Part shown: positions 17,182 through 24,882 of the stretch, in pieces | How the letters are laid out: each line of letters starts with the position of its first letter | How positions within the stretch are numbered: position 1 is the stretch's first letter | Assembly (NCBI RefSeq): GCF_048066175.1 | Contig: NZ_JBLTXA010000011.1 | Coordinates: 1-64,000 of the forward strand | Origin: Niveispirillum fermenti | GTDB lineage: Bacteria > Pseudomonadota > Alphaproteobacteria > Azospirillales > Azospirillaceae | Direction of reading: 5' to 3' | DNA length: 64,000 nucleotides | The notes under the pieces: generated by a model | What the model was told of the DNA's origin: nothing | Seen by the model: only the letters and a program-made list of their open reading frames with translations | The model's database searches: none | Made by a program: the position numbers and the translations under genes

Positions 17182-17597
17182 GGGTGGCGCCCCCTGCGGT
17201 GGGCCAGGATGGCGGCCAGGATCAGCCCGCCCACCAGCCCGACATGTTCAAGGAAGATGTTGCGTTCATGGAACCGGGCCATCGGGTCGGCAATGGTCCA
17301 GAACGGATGCGCGATCAGCGTCGCCAGCACCGTGAAGACACCCAGCGCCCCGGCCCCCAACCAGGTAAGGCGGCCGGCGATCACGGCCGCCGACCCACCC
17401 AGTTGCACGGCCAGCGTGGCGATGACCGTGGCCCAGGCAGGCTGCAGCCCGAAATGCGCCGCCTCCGCCAGCGCCCCATCCAGGTCCAGCAGCTTGGCGA
17501 TGCCGCTGGTCCAGAATGGCAGGGTCAGAAGGATGCGCGCCGCCAGATGGACGGCGGGCGTTTCAAGGATCGTGGCGATGGGAGAAGGCGCGGTCAT
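17178..17597 (-). CDS. DoxX family membrane protein
   Basis: Small integral membrane protein of the DoxX/DoxD-like family with four hydrophobic helices. The opening ILLTLPFWTSGIAKLLDL and the segment HPFWTIADPMARFHERNIFLEHVGLVGGL are typical of the family. At 139 aa it is full length. I start it at the ATG at 17597, 4 bp past the amidohydrolase stop; a longer upstream frame would run through that gene. DoxX proteins have been linked to quinone or thiol redox at the membrane, but the function here is unknown. It is the third gene of the tightly packed xapX-to-porin operon. Confidence 0.88.
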   Translation of the reverse strand: MTAPSPIATILETPAVHLAARILLTLPFWTSGIAKLLDLDGALAEAAHFGLQPAWATVIATLAVQLGGSAAVIAGRLTWLGAGALGVFTVLATLIAHPFWTIADPMARFHERNIFLEHVGLVGGLILAAILAHRRGRHP

Positions 17598-17601
17598 GGG
17601 A

Positions 17602-19554
17602 TCATACCGCCCAGCATCCGCACCCGAACGCCCCCCAGAATCCGGCTTCGTCCGCCGCGGGGGCCGGGCTGGCATAGGCCGCGGCATGATCATGCCCATG
17701 CACCGCGCAGGACGAGGCACAGCCGCACAGCGCCCCCATTTTCAACAGCTTGCCGTCCTTGTCGCGGGCCGGCTGCCAATAGCCGCCGAAACGGCGCACC
17801 GGCGACCAGTCCGGCATGGGCGGAGGCAGGTCGGGCGCCAACCCGGCATAGTCGCCCGACCCATGCACCACCCGGCCGCCCAGCAGCGTCAGCACCGATG
17901 TGATATGCGGGATGTCGCTTTCCGCCACGCTGAAATAATCGTCGGACAGCACGATCAGGTCGGCCAGTTGTCCAACCTTCACCTGTCCCTTTTTTCCCTG
18001 CTCGTTGGAAAACCAGGTATTGGCCTCCGTCCACAGGCGGAGCGCCGTTTCCCGGTCCAGCCGGTTGGCAGGGGGATAGATCGTGGTGCCGCCGACCGTC
18101 CGGCCGGTGACCATCCAGGACAGCGAGACCCAGGGGTTGTAGCTGGCGACGCGCGTGGCATCGGTGCCCGCCCCCACCGGCACGCCCGATGCCAGCATCC
18201 GCGCGATGGGCGGCGTGGCCTCCGCCGCCTTGGCACCATAGCGCTCCACGAAATATTCACCCTGATAGGTCATGCGGTGCTGTACGGCGATGCCGCCGCC
18301 CAGTGCCGCGATCCGGTCGATATTGCGCTGGTCGATGGTCTCCGCATGGTCGAAGAACCAGTGCAGCCCGTTGAAGGGGGTGTCGCGGTTCACCTTCTCG
18401 AACACGTCCAGCGCGCGGGTGATGGTCTCGTTGTAGGTCGCATGCAGGCGCCAGGGCCACCGGTTCTCCACCAGCAGGCGCACGACCGGTTCCAGGTCGG
18501 TTTCCATATTGGGGGGCATCTCCGGCCGCTCCACCCGGAAATCCTCGAAATCGGCGGCGGAATAGACCAGCATCTCCCCGGCGCCATTATGGCGATAGGT
18601 GTCGTCGCCCTGGCCGGGGGAGACCTGGGCGGCCCAGCCGGCAAAATCGGCCAGTTCCTGCTTCGGCTTCTGCGTGAACAGGTTGTAGGAGATGCGCAGC
18701 GTCAGTTCACCGTCGGCGTGCAGCTTCTCGATGATCTGATAATCCTCTGGATAGTTCTGAAAGCCGCCACCGGCATCAATGACCCCCGTGACGCCCAGCC
18801 TGTTCATCTCCCGCATGAAATGGCGGGTGGAATTGATCTGGTATTCGGGCGGCAGCTTCGGTCCCCGGCCCAGTGTGGAATAAAGGATGGTGGCATTGGG
18901 CCTTGCCAGCAGCAGGCCCGTCGGATCGCCGTTCCCGTCACGCTGGATCTCGCCCCCCGGCGGGTCCGGCGTGTCGCGGGTATAGCCCACGGCGCGCAGG
19001 GCGGCCCGGTTCAGCAGCGCCCGGTCATAGAGATGCAGGATGAAAACGGGCGTGTCGGGCGCCGCGGCGTTCAATTCATCCAGGGTCGGCAGACGCTTTT
19101 CCGCGAACTGGTGTTCGATGAAGCCGCCCACCACGCGCACCCATTGCGGCGGCGGGGTGATGTCGGCCTGCCGCTTCAGCATGGCCATTGCGTCGGCCAG
19201 CGACGGCACGCCGTCCCAGCGCAATTCCATGTTGTAGTTCAGGCCGCCGCGGATGATGTGCATGTGGCTGTCGATCAGGCCGGGCAGGATGCGGCGGCCC
19301 CGGGCATCAATGATCACCGCATCAGGGGCCGCCGCCTTGCGCACGTCCCCCTCGGCACCCACGGCCAGGATGCGGCCATCACGGATGGCCACGGCCTGCG
19401 CCTGCGGGTTGGCACGGTCCAGCGTGGTGACCTTGGCGTTGATCAGGATAAGATCGGTGCCGGGCATGGCGGCTCTCCCAGAAGGGGCAAGAAACGGGAT
19501 GGTCAGCAGGGATGCCGCCCCCTGCAGGGTGCTGCGGCGCGACGGGCGGCTCAT
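17602..19554 (-). CDS. Tat-exported amidohydrolase, YtcJ-like, with Cys/His-rich tail
   Basis: Metal-dependent amidohydrolase of the superfamily that includes N-substituted formamide deformylase and YtcJ. The N-terminus (RPSRRSTLQGAASLLTIPFL) resembles a twin-arginine signal, pointing to the periplasm. Metal-site motifs are present: GLIDSHMHI, WFFDHAET and VGAGTDATR, with SVLTLLGGRVVHG closing the beta domain. At 650 aa it is longer than usual because of a ~60-residue tail with five cysteines and an HGHDH cluster (CGCASSC and CGCW motifs), which looks like an extra metal site. The start overlaps the xapX stop by 4 bp. It is probably the key catabolic enzyme of the operon; substrate unknown. 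Confidence 0.85.
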   Translation of the reverse strand: MSRPSRRSTLQGAASLLTIPFLAPSGRAAMPGTDLILINAKVTTLDRANPQAQAVAIRDGRILAVGAEGDVRKAAAPDAVIIDARGRRILPGLIDSHMHIIRGGLNYNMELRWDGVPSLADAMAMLKRQADITPPPQWVRVVGGFIEHQFAEKRLPTLDELNAAAPDTPVFILHLYDRALLNRAALRAVGYTRDTPDPPGGEIQRDGNGDPTGLLLARPNATILYSTLGRGPKLPPEYQINSTRHFMREMNRLGVTGVIDAGGGFQNYPEDYQIIEKLHADGELTLRISYNLFTQKPKQELADFAGWAAQVSPGQGDDTYRHNGAGEMLVYSAADFEDFRVERPEMPPNMETDLEPVVRLLVENRWPWRLHATYNETITRALDVFEKVNRDTPFNGLHWFFDHAETIDQRNIDRIAALGGGIAVQHRMTYQGEYFVERYGAKAAEATPPIARMLASGVPVGAGTDATRVASYNPWVSLSWMVTGRTVGGTTIYPPANRLDRETALRLWTEANTWFSNEQGKKGQVKVGQLADLIVLSDDYFSVAESDIPHITSVLTLLGGRVVHGSGDYAGLAPDLPPPMPDWSPVRRFGGYWQPARDKDGKLLKMGALCGCASSCAVHGHDHAAAYASPAPAADEAGFWGAFGCGCWAV

Positions 19555-19799
19555 GCCTTGGGGCTTTCATCGCCGGGCAGGCGACCCATGACATGCCGGG
19601 CGCAATCCTCGCGCAGATAGGCGGTGACAGGCTCTCCGGCGTAAAGACGCTTGGCCAGCGGCACGATCTGTTCCCCCAGCAGGATGCCCAGCAGACCGAC
19701 CAGCGCGATGGTGGGCGGCGCGGGGGAGCGGACGTTCAGAAGGCTGTAGATGACACCGACCAGCAGGCCGGCGGCGAGGGACAGCAGATAGGGCTTCAT
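19551..19799 (-). CDS. XapX domain membrane protein
   Basis: Small two-helix membrane protein of the XapX family (DUF1427), with the characteristic SLAAGLLVGVIYSLLNVRSPAPP opening (residues 7-29) and GLLGILLGEQ. At 82 aa it is slightly longer than the ~50-aa core because of a hydrophilic tail. The ATG at 19799 has GGGGAG 8 nt upstream. Its stop overlaps the amidohydrolase start (ATGA). The function of the family is not established; the domain was first noted beside xanthosine transport genes. Here it leads the operon, 88 bp after the YcaC-like hydrolase. Confidence 0.88.
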   Translation of the reverse strand: MKPYLLSLAAGLLVGVIYSLLNVRSPAPPTIALVGLLGILLGEQIVPLAKRLYAGEPVTAYLREDCARHVMGRLPGDESPKA

Positions 19800-19887
19800 G
19801 CAAACGAACTCCCCGGCCATCAAGGAAAAGGGGACCGCCAGGGGATGGGACAACACCCCCCGGCGGCCGGCATTGCACAGGTGGAGG

Positions 19888-20547
19888 TCAGTGGCCGCCT
19901 TCGGATGCGCCGAACATGGTCTTGGCATAGGTGATGCCCAGGCCATAGGCGCCACCGAACTTCCGGGCGATACCGGTGGTCAGGTCGTAGGTCTCGCCGC
20001 GCGCCCAGTCACGCTGCAGCTCCAGAATGTACTGGAGCGCGGTCATGGGGCGCACGCCGGCCTGCACCATGCGCTGCACCGCCCGCTCGTGCGCCTCGTC
20101 GGTGACATCGCCGCAGGCGTCGGTGATGACATAGACCTCATACCCCTGGGCCAGCGCCGAAAGGGTGGGGCCGACGATGCAGACCGACGTCCACAGGCCC
20201 GCGAAGACCAGCCGGTCCTTGCCGATGCGGTTCACCTCCTCGATCACGCCCGCATCCTCCCATGTGTTCATGGAGGTGCGGTCCAGAAGTTTCTGACCGG
20301 GAAACGGATCGGTGATCTCAGAGAACATCGGGCCGGAGAAGCTCTTCTCCGCCACCGTCGTCAGGATGGTGGAAACACCGAAGCCTGCGGCGGCATGGGA
20401 TACCAGGGCCGCGTTGTTGCGAAGCTGAACCGCGTCGATCGACTTGGTCGCAAATGCCATCTGCGACTGGAAATCGATCAGGATCAGCGTGTGGTCCTGC
20501 GGCGACACCAGCAGGGGGCCGGGGGTCGGGGTGGCAACGATGGGCAT
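19888..20547 (-). CDS. YcaC-like isochorismatase-family cysteine hydrolase
   Basis: Cytosolic hydrolase of the isochorismatase-like superfamily, close to YcaC. The catalytic Asp (LILIDFQSQM), Lys (VAEKSFSG) and Cys (GLWTSVCIVGPTL) are all in place. A YcaC-type C-terminal extension (MTALQYILELQRDW) is also present. At 219 aa it is full length. I place the start at the ATG at 20547 with AAGGA upstream. It lies between a LysR regulator and xapX on the same strand. It could act on an amide or carbamate released by the amidohydrolase (inference). The genuine YcaC substrate is itself unresolved. Confidence 0.87.
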   Translation of the reverse strand: MPIVATPTPGPLLVSPQDHTLILIDFQSQMAFATKSIDAVQLRNNAALVSHAAAGFGVSTILTTVAEKSFSGPMFSEITDPFPGQKLLDRTSMNTWEDAGVIEEVNRIGKDRLVFAGLWTSVCIVGPTLSALAQGYEVYVITDACGDVTDEAHERAVQRMVQAGVRPMTALQYILELQRDWARGETYDLTTGIARKFGGAYGLGITYAKTMFGASEGGH

Positions 20548-20753
20548 GGGTCTTTTTCCTTCTGTCGGCGCAAGGGAACTGACAGCGCAGGCGCGCCGCA
20601 TCATCAGGGCCGCGCCGGCATGATCCGTGGAGTTGGGAAGCGGAAGATATGGATGCGAAAGTGCCTTATGGTTTGGCTTTCAAGCCCGATCCTAGACACC
20701 GCCGGCACAGCTTTGCATGCATGGATTGCCGGCTTTTAGAACTTTTAACCTGG

Positions 20754-21635
20754 TTAACGGTCGGTCAGCACCGCCTGCAGCGCCATGATGAAAAGGCGGA
20801 CCTTTGGCGGGACGAAGCGGGCCGTGGGGGTGACCGCCCAGATGCCATAAGGCTCAACGTCCGCATCCTCCAGCGCCAATGGCACCAGCGCGCCGGCCGC
20901 CACCGCCCCGGCTGCGTTCCAATCCGCCATGCAGGCGATGCCGATGCCGCTGACGCAGGTGGCATAAAGCGTTTCCATGGCGTTTGTGGCTACACGACCG
21001 GCAACGTGGTGGCGCAATGGCCGGCCACCGACCAGGAAATCCCAATAGGGATTATCCGACAGGACAAGGCAGTCATGGCCGGCCAGATCGGCCAGCCGCC
21101 GGGGATTCCCCCGCGCCGCCAGATAGGCGGGCGCTGCATAAAGCTGGCGGGGACTGTCCGCAAGCCGCCGGGCCACCAGGCTGTTTTCCAGCGGATGGCC
21201 GATGCGGATGGCCAGATCCACCCCATCGGCCGCGATATCGATACGGTGGTCGGAAATCAGCAGGTCCAGCTTCAACGCCGGGTTCGCCGCAAGGAAGGCA
21301 GGCAGCATGGGTGCCACCACCTTGCGCGCGAAGGCGCTGGAGGTGGTCAGGCGCAACAGGCCCGTTGCCCCTTGCCCCTGCGGGCGGAGGGCCGCCCGGG
21401 CCCCCGCCTCCCCTTCCAGCAGGGCGCGGGCATGGGGCAGAAACGCCTCTCCCGCCGTGGTCGGGGACAGAGACCGGGTCGTGCGATGGACCAGACGGAC
21501 ACCCAGTTCCGCTTCAAGCGCCGCCAGCCGGCGGGACGCGACCATCGGCGCGATACCCAACCGGCGGGCGGCGGCAGCCAGACTGCCCGCTGTCACCGCC
21601 TCGACCAGCACTTCGACATCACCCAGATCTATCAT
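20754..21635 (-). CDS. LysR-family transcriptional regulator
   Basis: LTTR with an N-terminal helix-turn-helix (residues ~15-60, AGSLAAAARRLGIAPMVASRRL) and a periplasmic-binding-protein-like effector domain; 293 aa. The ATG at 21635 has CGGAAA upstream. It lies divergently 102 bp from an MFS transporter gene and upstream of the YcaC-like hydrolase on the same strand. It could therefore control the transporter, the leftward operon, or both. A duplicated CATATCGAT motif lies over its start and the intergenic region (21633-21664). Confidence 0.92.
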   Translation of the reverse strand: MIDLGDVEVLVEAVTAGSLAAAARRLGIAPMVASRRLAALEAELGVRLVHRTTRSLSPTTAGEAFLPHARALLEGEAGARAALRPQGQGATGLLRLTTSSAFARKVVAPMLPAFLAANPALKLDLLISDHRIDIAADGVDLAIRIGHPLENSLVARRLADSPRQLYAAPAYLAARGNPRRLADLAGHDCLVLSDNPYWDFLVGGRPLRHHVAGRVATNAMETLYATCVSGIGIACMADWNAAGAVAAGALVPLALEDADVEPYGIWAVTPTARFVPPKVRLFIMALQAVLTDR

Positions 21636-21664
21636 ATCGATTTCCGATATACTGACATATCGAT
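21633..21664. promoter_or_regulatory. Putative LysR operator with duplicated CATATCGAT
   Basis: CATATCGAT occurs at 21633-21641 and again at 21656-21664, about two helical turns apart. Within the first copy, ATATCG (21634-21639) and CGATAT (21645-21650) form a perfect inverted repeat with a 5-bp spacer. The arrangement in the LysR/MFS divergent region suggests a two-site operator; the LysR start codon falls inside the first copy. Confidence 0.5.
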
Positions 21665-21737
21665 CCGGCAGACTACCGCCCGATGGCGATCCAATCCAGA
21701 TTGTCATCAGTCATATCCCACGGCAGAGTACGCAGAG

Positions 21738-22970
21738 ATGGAACCAAGGTCGACCGCAGCCCCCACCCCCACGGCATCCATGCCGTCCGACAGCCCGGCG
21801 GAAAACCAGGGTGAAACCCAGGGTCCGAAACGCGGGCTGATCTTCGCCCTGGCCGCTGCGGCCGGGCTGGCCGTGGCCAACATCTATTACAACCAGCCCA
21901 TGCTGGGCCTGATGGCGGCGGAACTGGGAACCGGGATCACCAGCCTGATCCCCACGGCCACACAGCTTGGCTATGCGGCGGGCCTTTTCCTGCTGGTACC
22001 CATTGCCGACATGGTCGAACGCCGGTCGCTGATCGTGGCCAGCTTCGCGGCACTTGCGCTGGCCCTGGCCGCTGCCGGGCTGGCGCCGGGGGCCGGCGCG
22101 CTGCTAGCGGCATCGCTGCTGGTCGGGCTGTTCAGTACCGTGGCGCAGCAGGTCGTGCCGCTTGCGGCCCATCTGGCCCCGCCGGCCCGCCGGGGTGCGG
22201 TGGTGGGCACGGTGATGTCGGGCCTGCTGTGCGGCATCCTGTTGAGCCGGACGGTCGCCGGCTTTGTGGCCAGCCATGGCGGCTGGCGGCTGATGTTCCT
22301 GGCGGCCATGCCCGTGGCACTGGCCATGGCGGGTTGGATGGCCCTGCGCCTGCCGCACAGCCGGCCGGAAGGTGGCCTGCGGTACGGTGCGGCCCTGGCG
22401 TCGCTGGTTCATCTGTGGCGGGAATTTCCGGCCCTGCGCCGGGCGGCAGCCACACAGGCGCTGCTTTTCGCCGCCTTCAGCGCCTTCTGGACCGTTCTGG
22501 CGCTGCGGCTTCAAGAACCAGACTTCGCGCTGGGGCCGGATGCTGCGGGGCTGTTCGGCGTCCTGGGCGTGGTGGGCATCTTGGCCGCCCCCCTGTCCGG
22601 CCGCATCGCCGATGGCCGGGGTCCCGGCATCGTGGTTCTGGCCGGCGCGGTGCTGACCCTTGCGGCCTGGATCATCTTCGGCCTGTTGCCAGGGTTGACC
22701 GGGCTGGTGATCGGTGTGCTGGTGCTGGACATGGCCGTGCAGGCGGCCCTGGTCGCCAACCAGCACATCGTCTATGCCCTGCGTCCCCAGGCACGGGCGC
22801 GGCTGAACACGCTTTTCATGGGATCCATGTTCCTGGGCGGTGCCTTCGGGTCCGCCACCGCCATGCAGGCCTGGCACCTTGGCGGCTGGGCAGCTGTCTG
22901 CCTGCTGGCCAGTGGCCTGTCGGTTCTGGCCGTGTTGTCACAGGCCCCATACCGGCGCCACGGCATCTGA
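21738..22970 (+). CDS. MFS transporter, arabinose-efflux-permease type
   Basis: Major-facilitator inner-membrane transporter of about 12 helices, 410 aa. The first helix contains LAVANIYYNQPML, characteristic of a YgaY/NepI-like subgroup of drug/metabolite exporters. Loop 2-3 carries ADMVERRSL, matching the MFS signature. A hydrophilic ~30-residue N-terminal extension rich in Pro/Ala precedes helix 1. The ATG at 21738 has only a weak GCAGAG upstream. The gene is divergent from the LysR gene, a layout typical of a regulator with its target efflux pump. Substrate unknown. Confidence 0.88.
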   Translation: MEPRSTAAPTPTASMPSDSPAENQGETQGPKRGLIFALAAAAGLAVANIYYNQPMLGLMAAELGTGITSLIPTATQLGYAAGLFLLVPIADMVERRSLIVASFAALALALAAAGLAPGAGALLAASLLVGLFSTVAQQVVPLAAHLAPPARRGAVVGTVMSGLLCGILLSRTVAGFVASHGGWRLMFLAAMPVALAMAGWMALRLPHSRPEGGLRYGAALASLVHLWREFPALRRAAATQALLFAAFSAFWTVLALRLQEPDFALGPDAAGLFGVLGVVGILAAPLSGRIADGRGPGIVVLAGAVLTLAAWIIFGLLPGLTGLVIGVLVLDMAVQAALVANQHIVYALRPQARARLNTLFMGSMFLGGAFGSATAMQAWHLGGWAAVCLLASGLSVLAVLSQAPYRRHGI

Positions 22971-22990
22971 AAGGGGCACCGGCATTTTTA
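22951..22990 (+). terminator. Probable terminator after the MFS gene
   Basis: ACCGGCGCC pairs imperfectly with GGCACCGG across the stop codon and is followed by ATTTTTA. Weak but appropriately placed. Confidence 0.4.
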
Positions 22991-23117
22991 TGCCAAAGCA
23001 GCCCCGAACCAGAATGGATATTCCACAGAATGCCGTTAAGCGCCATTGCCGCGTTCCAGGCGCCAGGCCGATCATGGAACAGTCCAGATCGTGAACCGGA
23101 ATAGGGTATCCATCCAG

Positions 23118-24809
23118 ATGCGTGCCTTGCTGCGCCAGACGCTCCTGATCTCCACCATCCTGGCCGCTCCGGTGGCGGGGGCGGCCGATCCTTCCACCCT
23201 GTCGCTGGTGCTGAAACCCGGCATGGCGGACACAGCGGGTCATGTCCCGCATGTGGATGTGGAACTGGTCCTGCAGGGTTCACAGGCGAAAGAAGGCGCC
23301 GCCCTGTTCCGCCTGCCCACCGTGGCCAGCAATGTCGTCACCGTGGCCGACGATATCCAGGACCTGACGGTCAATGACAGCCGGGGCCCGCTGCCCGTCA
23401 GCAGCCGGGACGAGCCGGAACAGGGCCTGACGGCCTATCGCATCTGGCACGCGGCGCGTGATGTGCAGGGACCGGTCACCGTGCGATACCGCGCACCCGT
23501 CACCAACGCGCCGCTGGTCCGCGGCGCCGCCCCGCCCTTCAACCTGCGCAGCGAGACGGGCGGCTTTTCGGCGGCGGGCAACGCCTTCCTGATCCTGCCG
23601 GCCGATGACGGGCAGCATTACGACCTGTCGCTGCGCTGGGACCTGTCGGCACAGCCGGCCGGGGCCGTGGGCCTGTCCAGCCTTGGCATCGGTGACGCGA
23701 CCCTTTCCGATCAGCCGGCCGAACGGTTGAGCGACGCCTATTACATGGCCGGCACGGTCGGAACCTATGGCCGCTCCGACGGGTATTTCGGCGGCTGGCA
23801 GGGAACGCCGCCATTCGATGCCGGGGGGCTGCTGGCCTGGGGCGACAAGCTCCATGGTTTCTATTCCCGGTTCTTCGGCGACAGCACGCCCGGCGCCTAT
23901 GGCGTGTTCATGCGCCCCAATCCGGTCAATCCCGGCGGCGGGGTGGAGATGACCAACTCCTTCGCCCTGACCTTCGACGACAAGACGGACCTGGACGACC
24001 TGAAGCTGACCCTGGCGCATGAGATGCTGCACACCTGGGTCAACTCGCTGGACGAGCCCAAGGGGCTGCTATCCTCCTGGTTCGGGGAGGGGCTGGCTGT
24101 CTTCTACCAGCGCGCCCTGCCCTATCGTGCCGGCATGATCGATGCCGACCAGTTCCTGGCCGACCTGAACTACCATGCCGGCCGCTATTACACGAATGCC
24201 CTGGCCGGCACGCCCAATGACGACATCCCCCGGCAGTTCTGGGCCGATACGCGGGTGCGCGTGCTGCCCTATGATCGGGGCTCCATGTATTTCGCCAGCG
24301 TCGATCATGAAGTCCGCAGCCGGTCGGGCGGAGAACGGTCCCTGGACGACCTGGTGCAGGAGATGCTGACCCGGCGCAAGGCCGGCCACCCGCTGACACG
24401 CGGCGACTGGGAAGCGCTGGTCCGCCGCGAACTGGGTGAAAAGGGTGTGGCCGCTTTCACCGCCATGCTGGGCGGGGCCTTGGTGCTGCCGGCATCCGAC
24501 GCCTTTGGAGCGGAATTCCGGCGGACAACGCGCAAGCTGCGGCGATACGAACTGGGCTTCGCGCCGACCGCCCTGACCAGCAGCCCGCGCATCGTTTCCG
24601 GACTGATCCCCGGCTCGGCCGCCGACAAGGCGGGCCTGCGCGACGGGGACGAGATCATGAAGCCCGTGGGCCAGGACGGGCTGCAGGGCCGCCAGGATGG
24701 CTGGCTGGTGCTGGACGTCAGGCGCGGCGGAGAACGGATGGAAATCCGCTATCAGCCACGCGGCGAAACGGTGGATGCCTGGCAGTGGGAACGGGTGCCC
24801 GGCCGCTGA
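23118..24809 (+). CDS. M61-family metallopeptidase with PDZ domain
   Basis: Predicted periplasmic glycyl aminopeptidase-like zinc protease. A signal peptide (residues 1-22, ending APVAGA) precedes the M61 N-terminal beta domain. The gluzincin motif HEMLHTW lies near residue 305, with the third ligand in WFGEGLAVFY. A C-terminal PDZ domain (GLIPGSAADKAGLRDGDEI) covers about the last 90 residues, as in characterised M61 enzymes. At 563 aa it matches the family. The ATG at 23118 starts the signal peptide; the frame is open further upstream but without a signal. It is probably monocistronic, ending in a strong hairpin shared with the convergent acyl-CoA dehydrogenase. Confidence 0.9.
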   Translation: MRALLRQTLLISTILAAPVAGAADPSTLSLVLKPGMADTAGHVPHVDVELVLQGSQAKEGAALFRLPTVASNVVTVADDIQDLTVNDSRGPLPVSSRDEPEQGLTAYRIWHAARDVQGPVTVRYRAPVTNAPLVRGAAPPFNLRSETGGFSAAGNAFLILPADDGQHYDLSLRWDLSAQPAGAVGLSSLGIGDATLSDQPAERLSDAYYMAGTVGTYGRSDGYFGGWQGTPPFDAGGLLAWGDKLHGFYSRFFGDSTPGAYGVFMRPNPVNPGGGVEMTNSFALTFDDKTDLDDLKLTLAHEMLHTWVNSLDEPKGLLSSWFGEGLAVFYQRALPYRAGMIDADQFLADLNYHAGRYYTNALAGTPNDDIPRQFWADTRVRVLPYDRGSMYFASVDHEVRSRSGGERSLDDLVQEMLTRRKAGHPLTRGDWEALVRRELGEKGVAAFTAMLGGALVLPASDAFGAEFRRTTRKLRRYELGFAPTALTSSPRIVSGLIPGSAADKAGLRDGDEIMKPVGQDGLQGRQDGWLVLDVRRGGERMEIRYQPRGETVDAWQWERVPGR

Positions 24810-24825
24810 TGATGCCGGAACGGAA

Positions 24826-24855
24826 GAAGGCCGCCGGGCGATGCCGGCGGCCTTC
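24826..24855. terminator. Convergent hairpin terminator, M61 protease / acyl-CoA dehydrogenase
   Basis: Perfect 12-bp stem (24826-24837 with 24844-24855) and 6-nt loop between two convergent genes. No long T-tract follows. Confidence 0.7.
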
Positions 24856-24882
24856 GGTCTGTTGGGCCCGTGCGGCAGCCGG

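Noticed and set aside
15193..19620. A 1475-codon open frame on the plus strand opposite the amidohydrolase/DoxX/MFS operon
   Set aside because: It mirrors five recognisable minus-strand genes, has no domain of its own, and is His/Gln/Arg-rich, as expected for antisense reading of high-GC genes.
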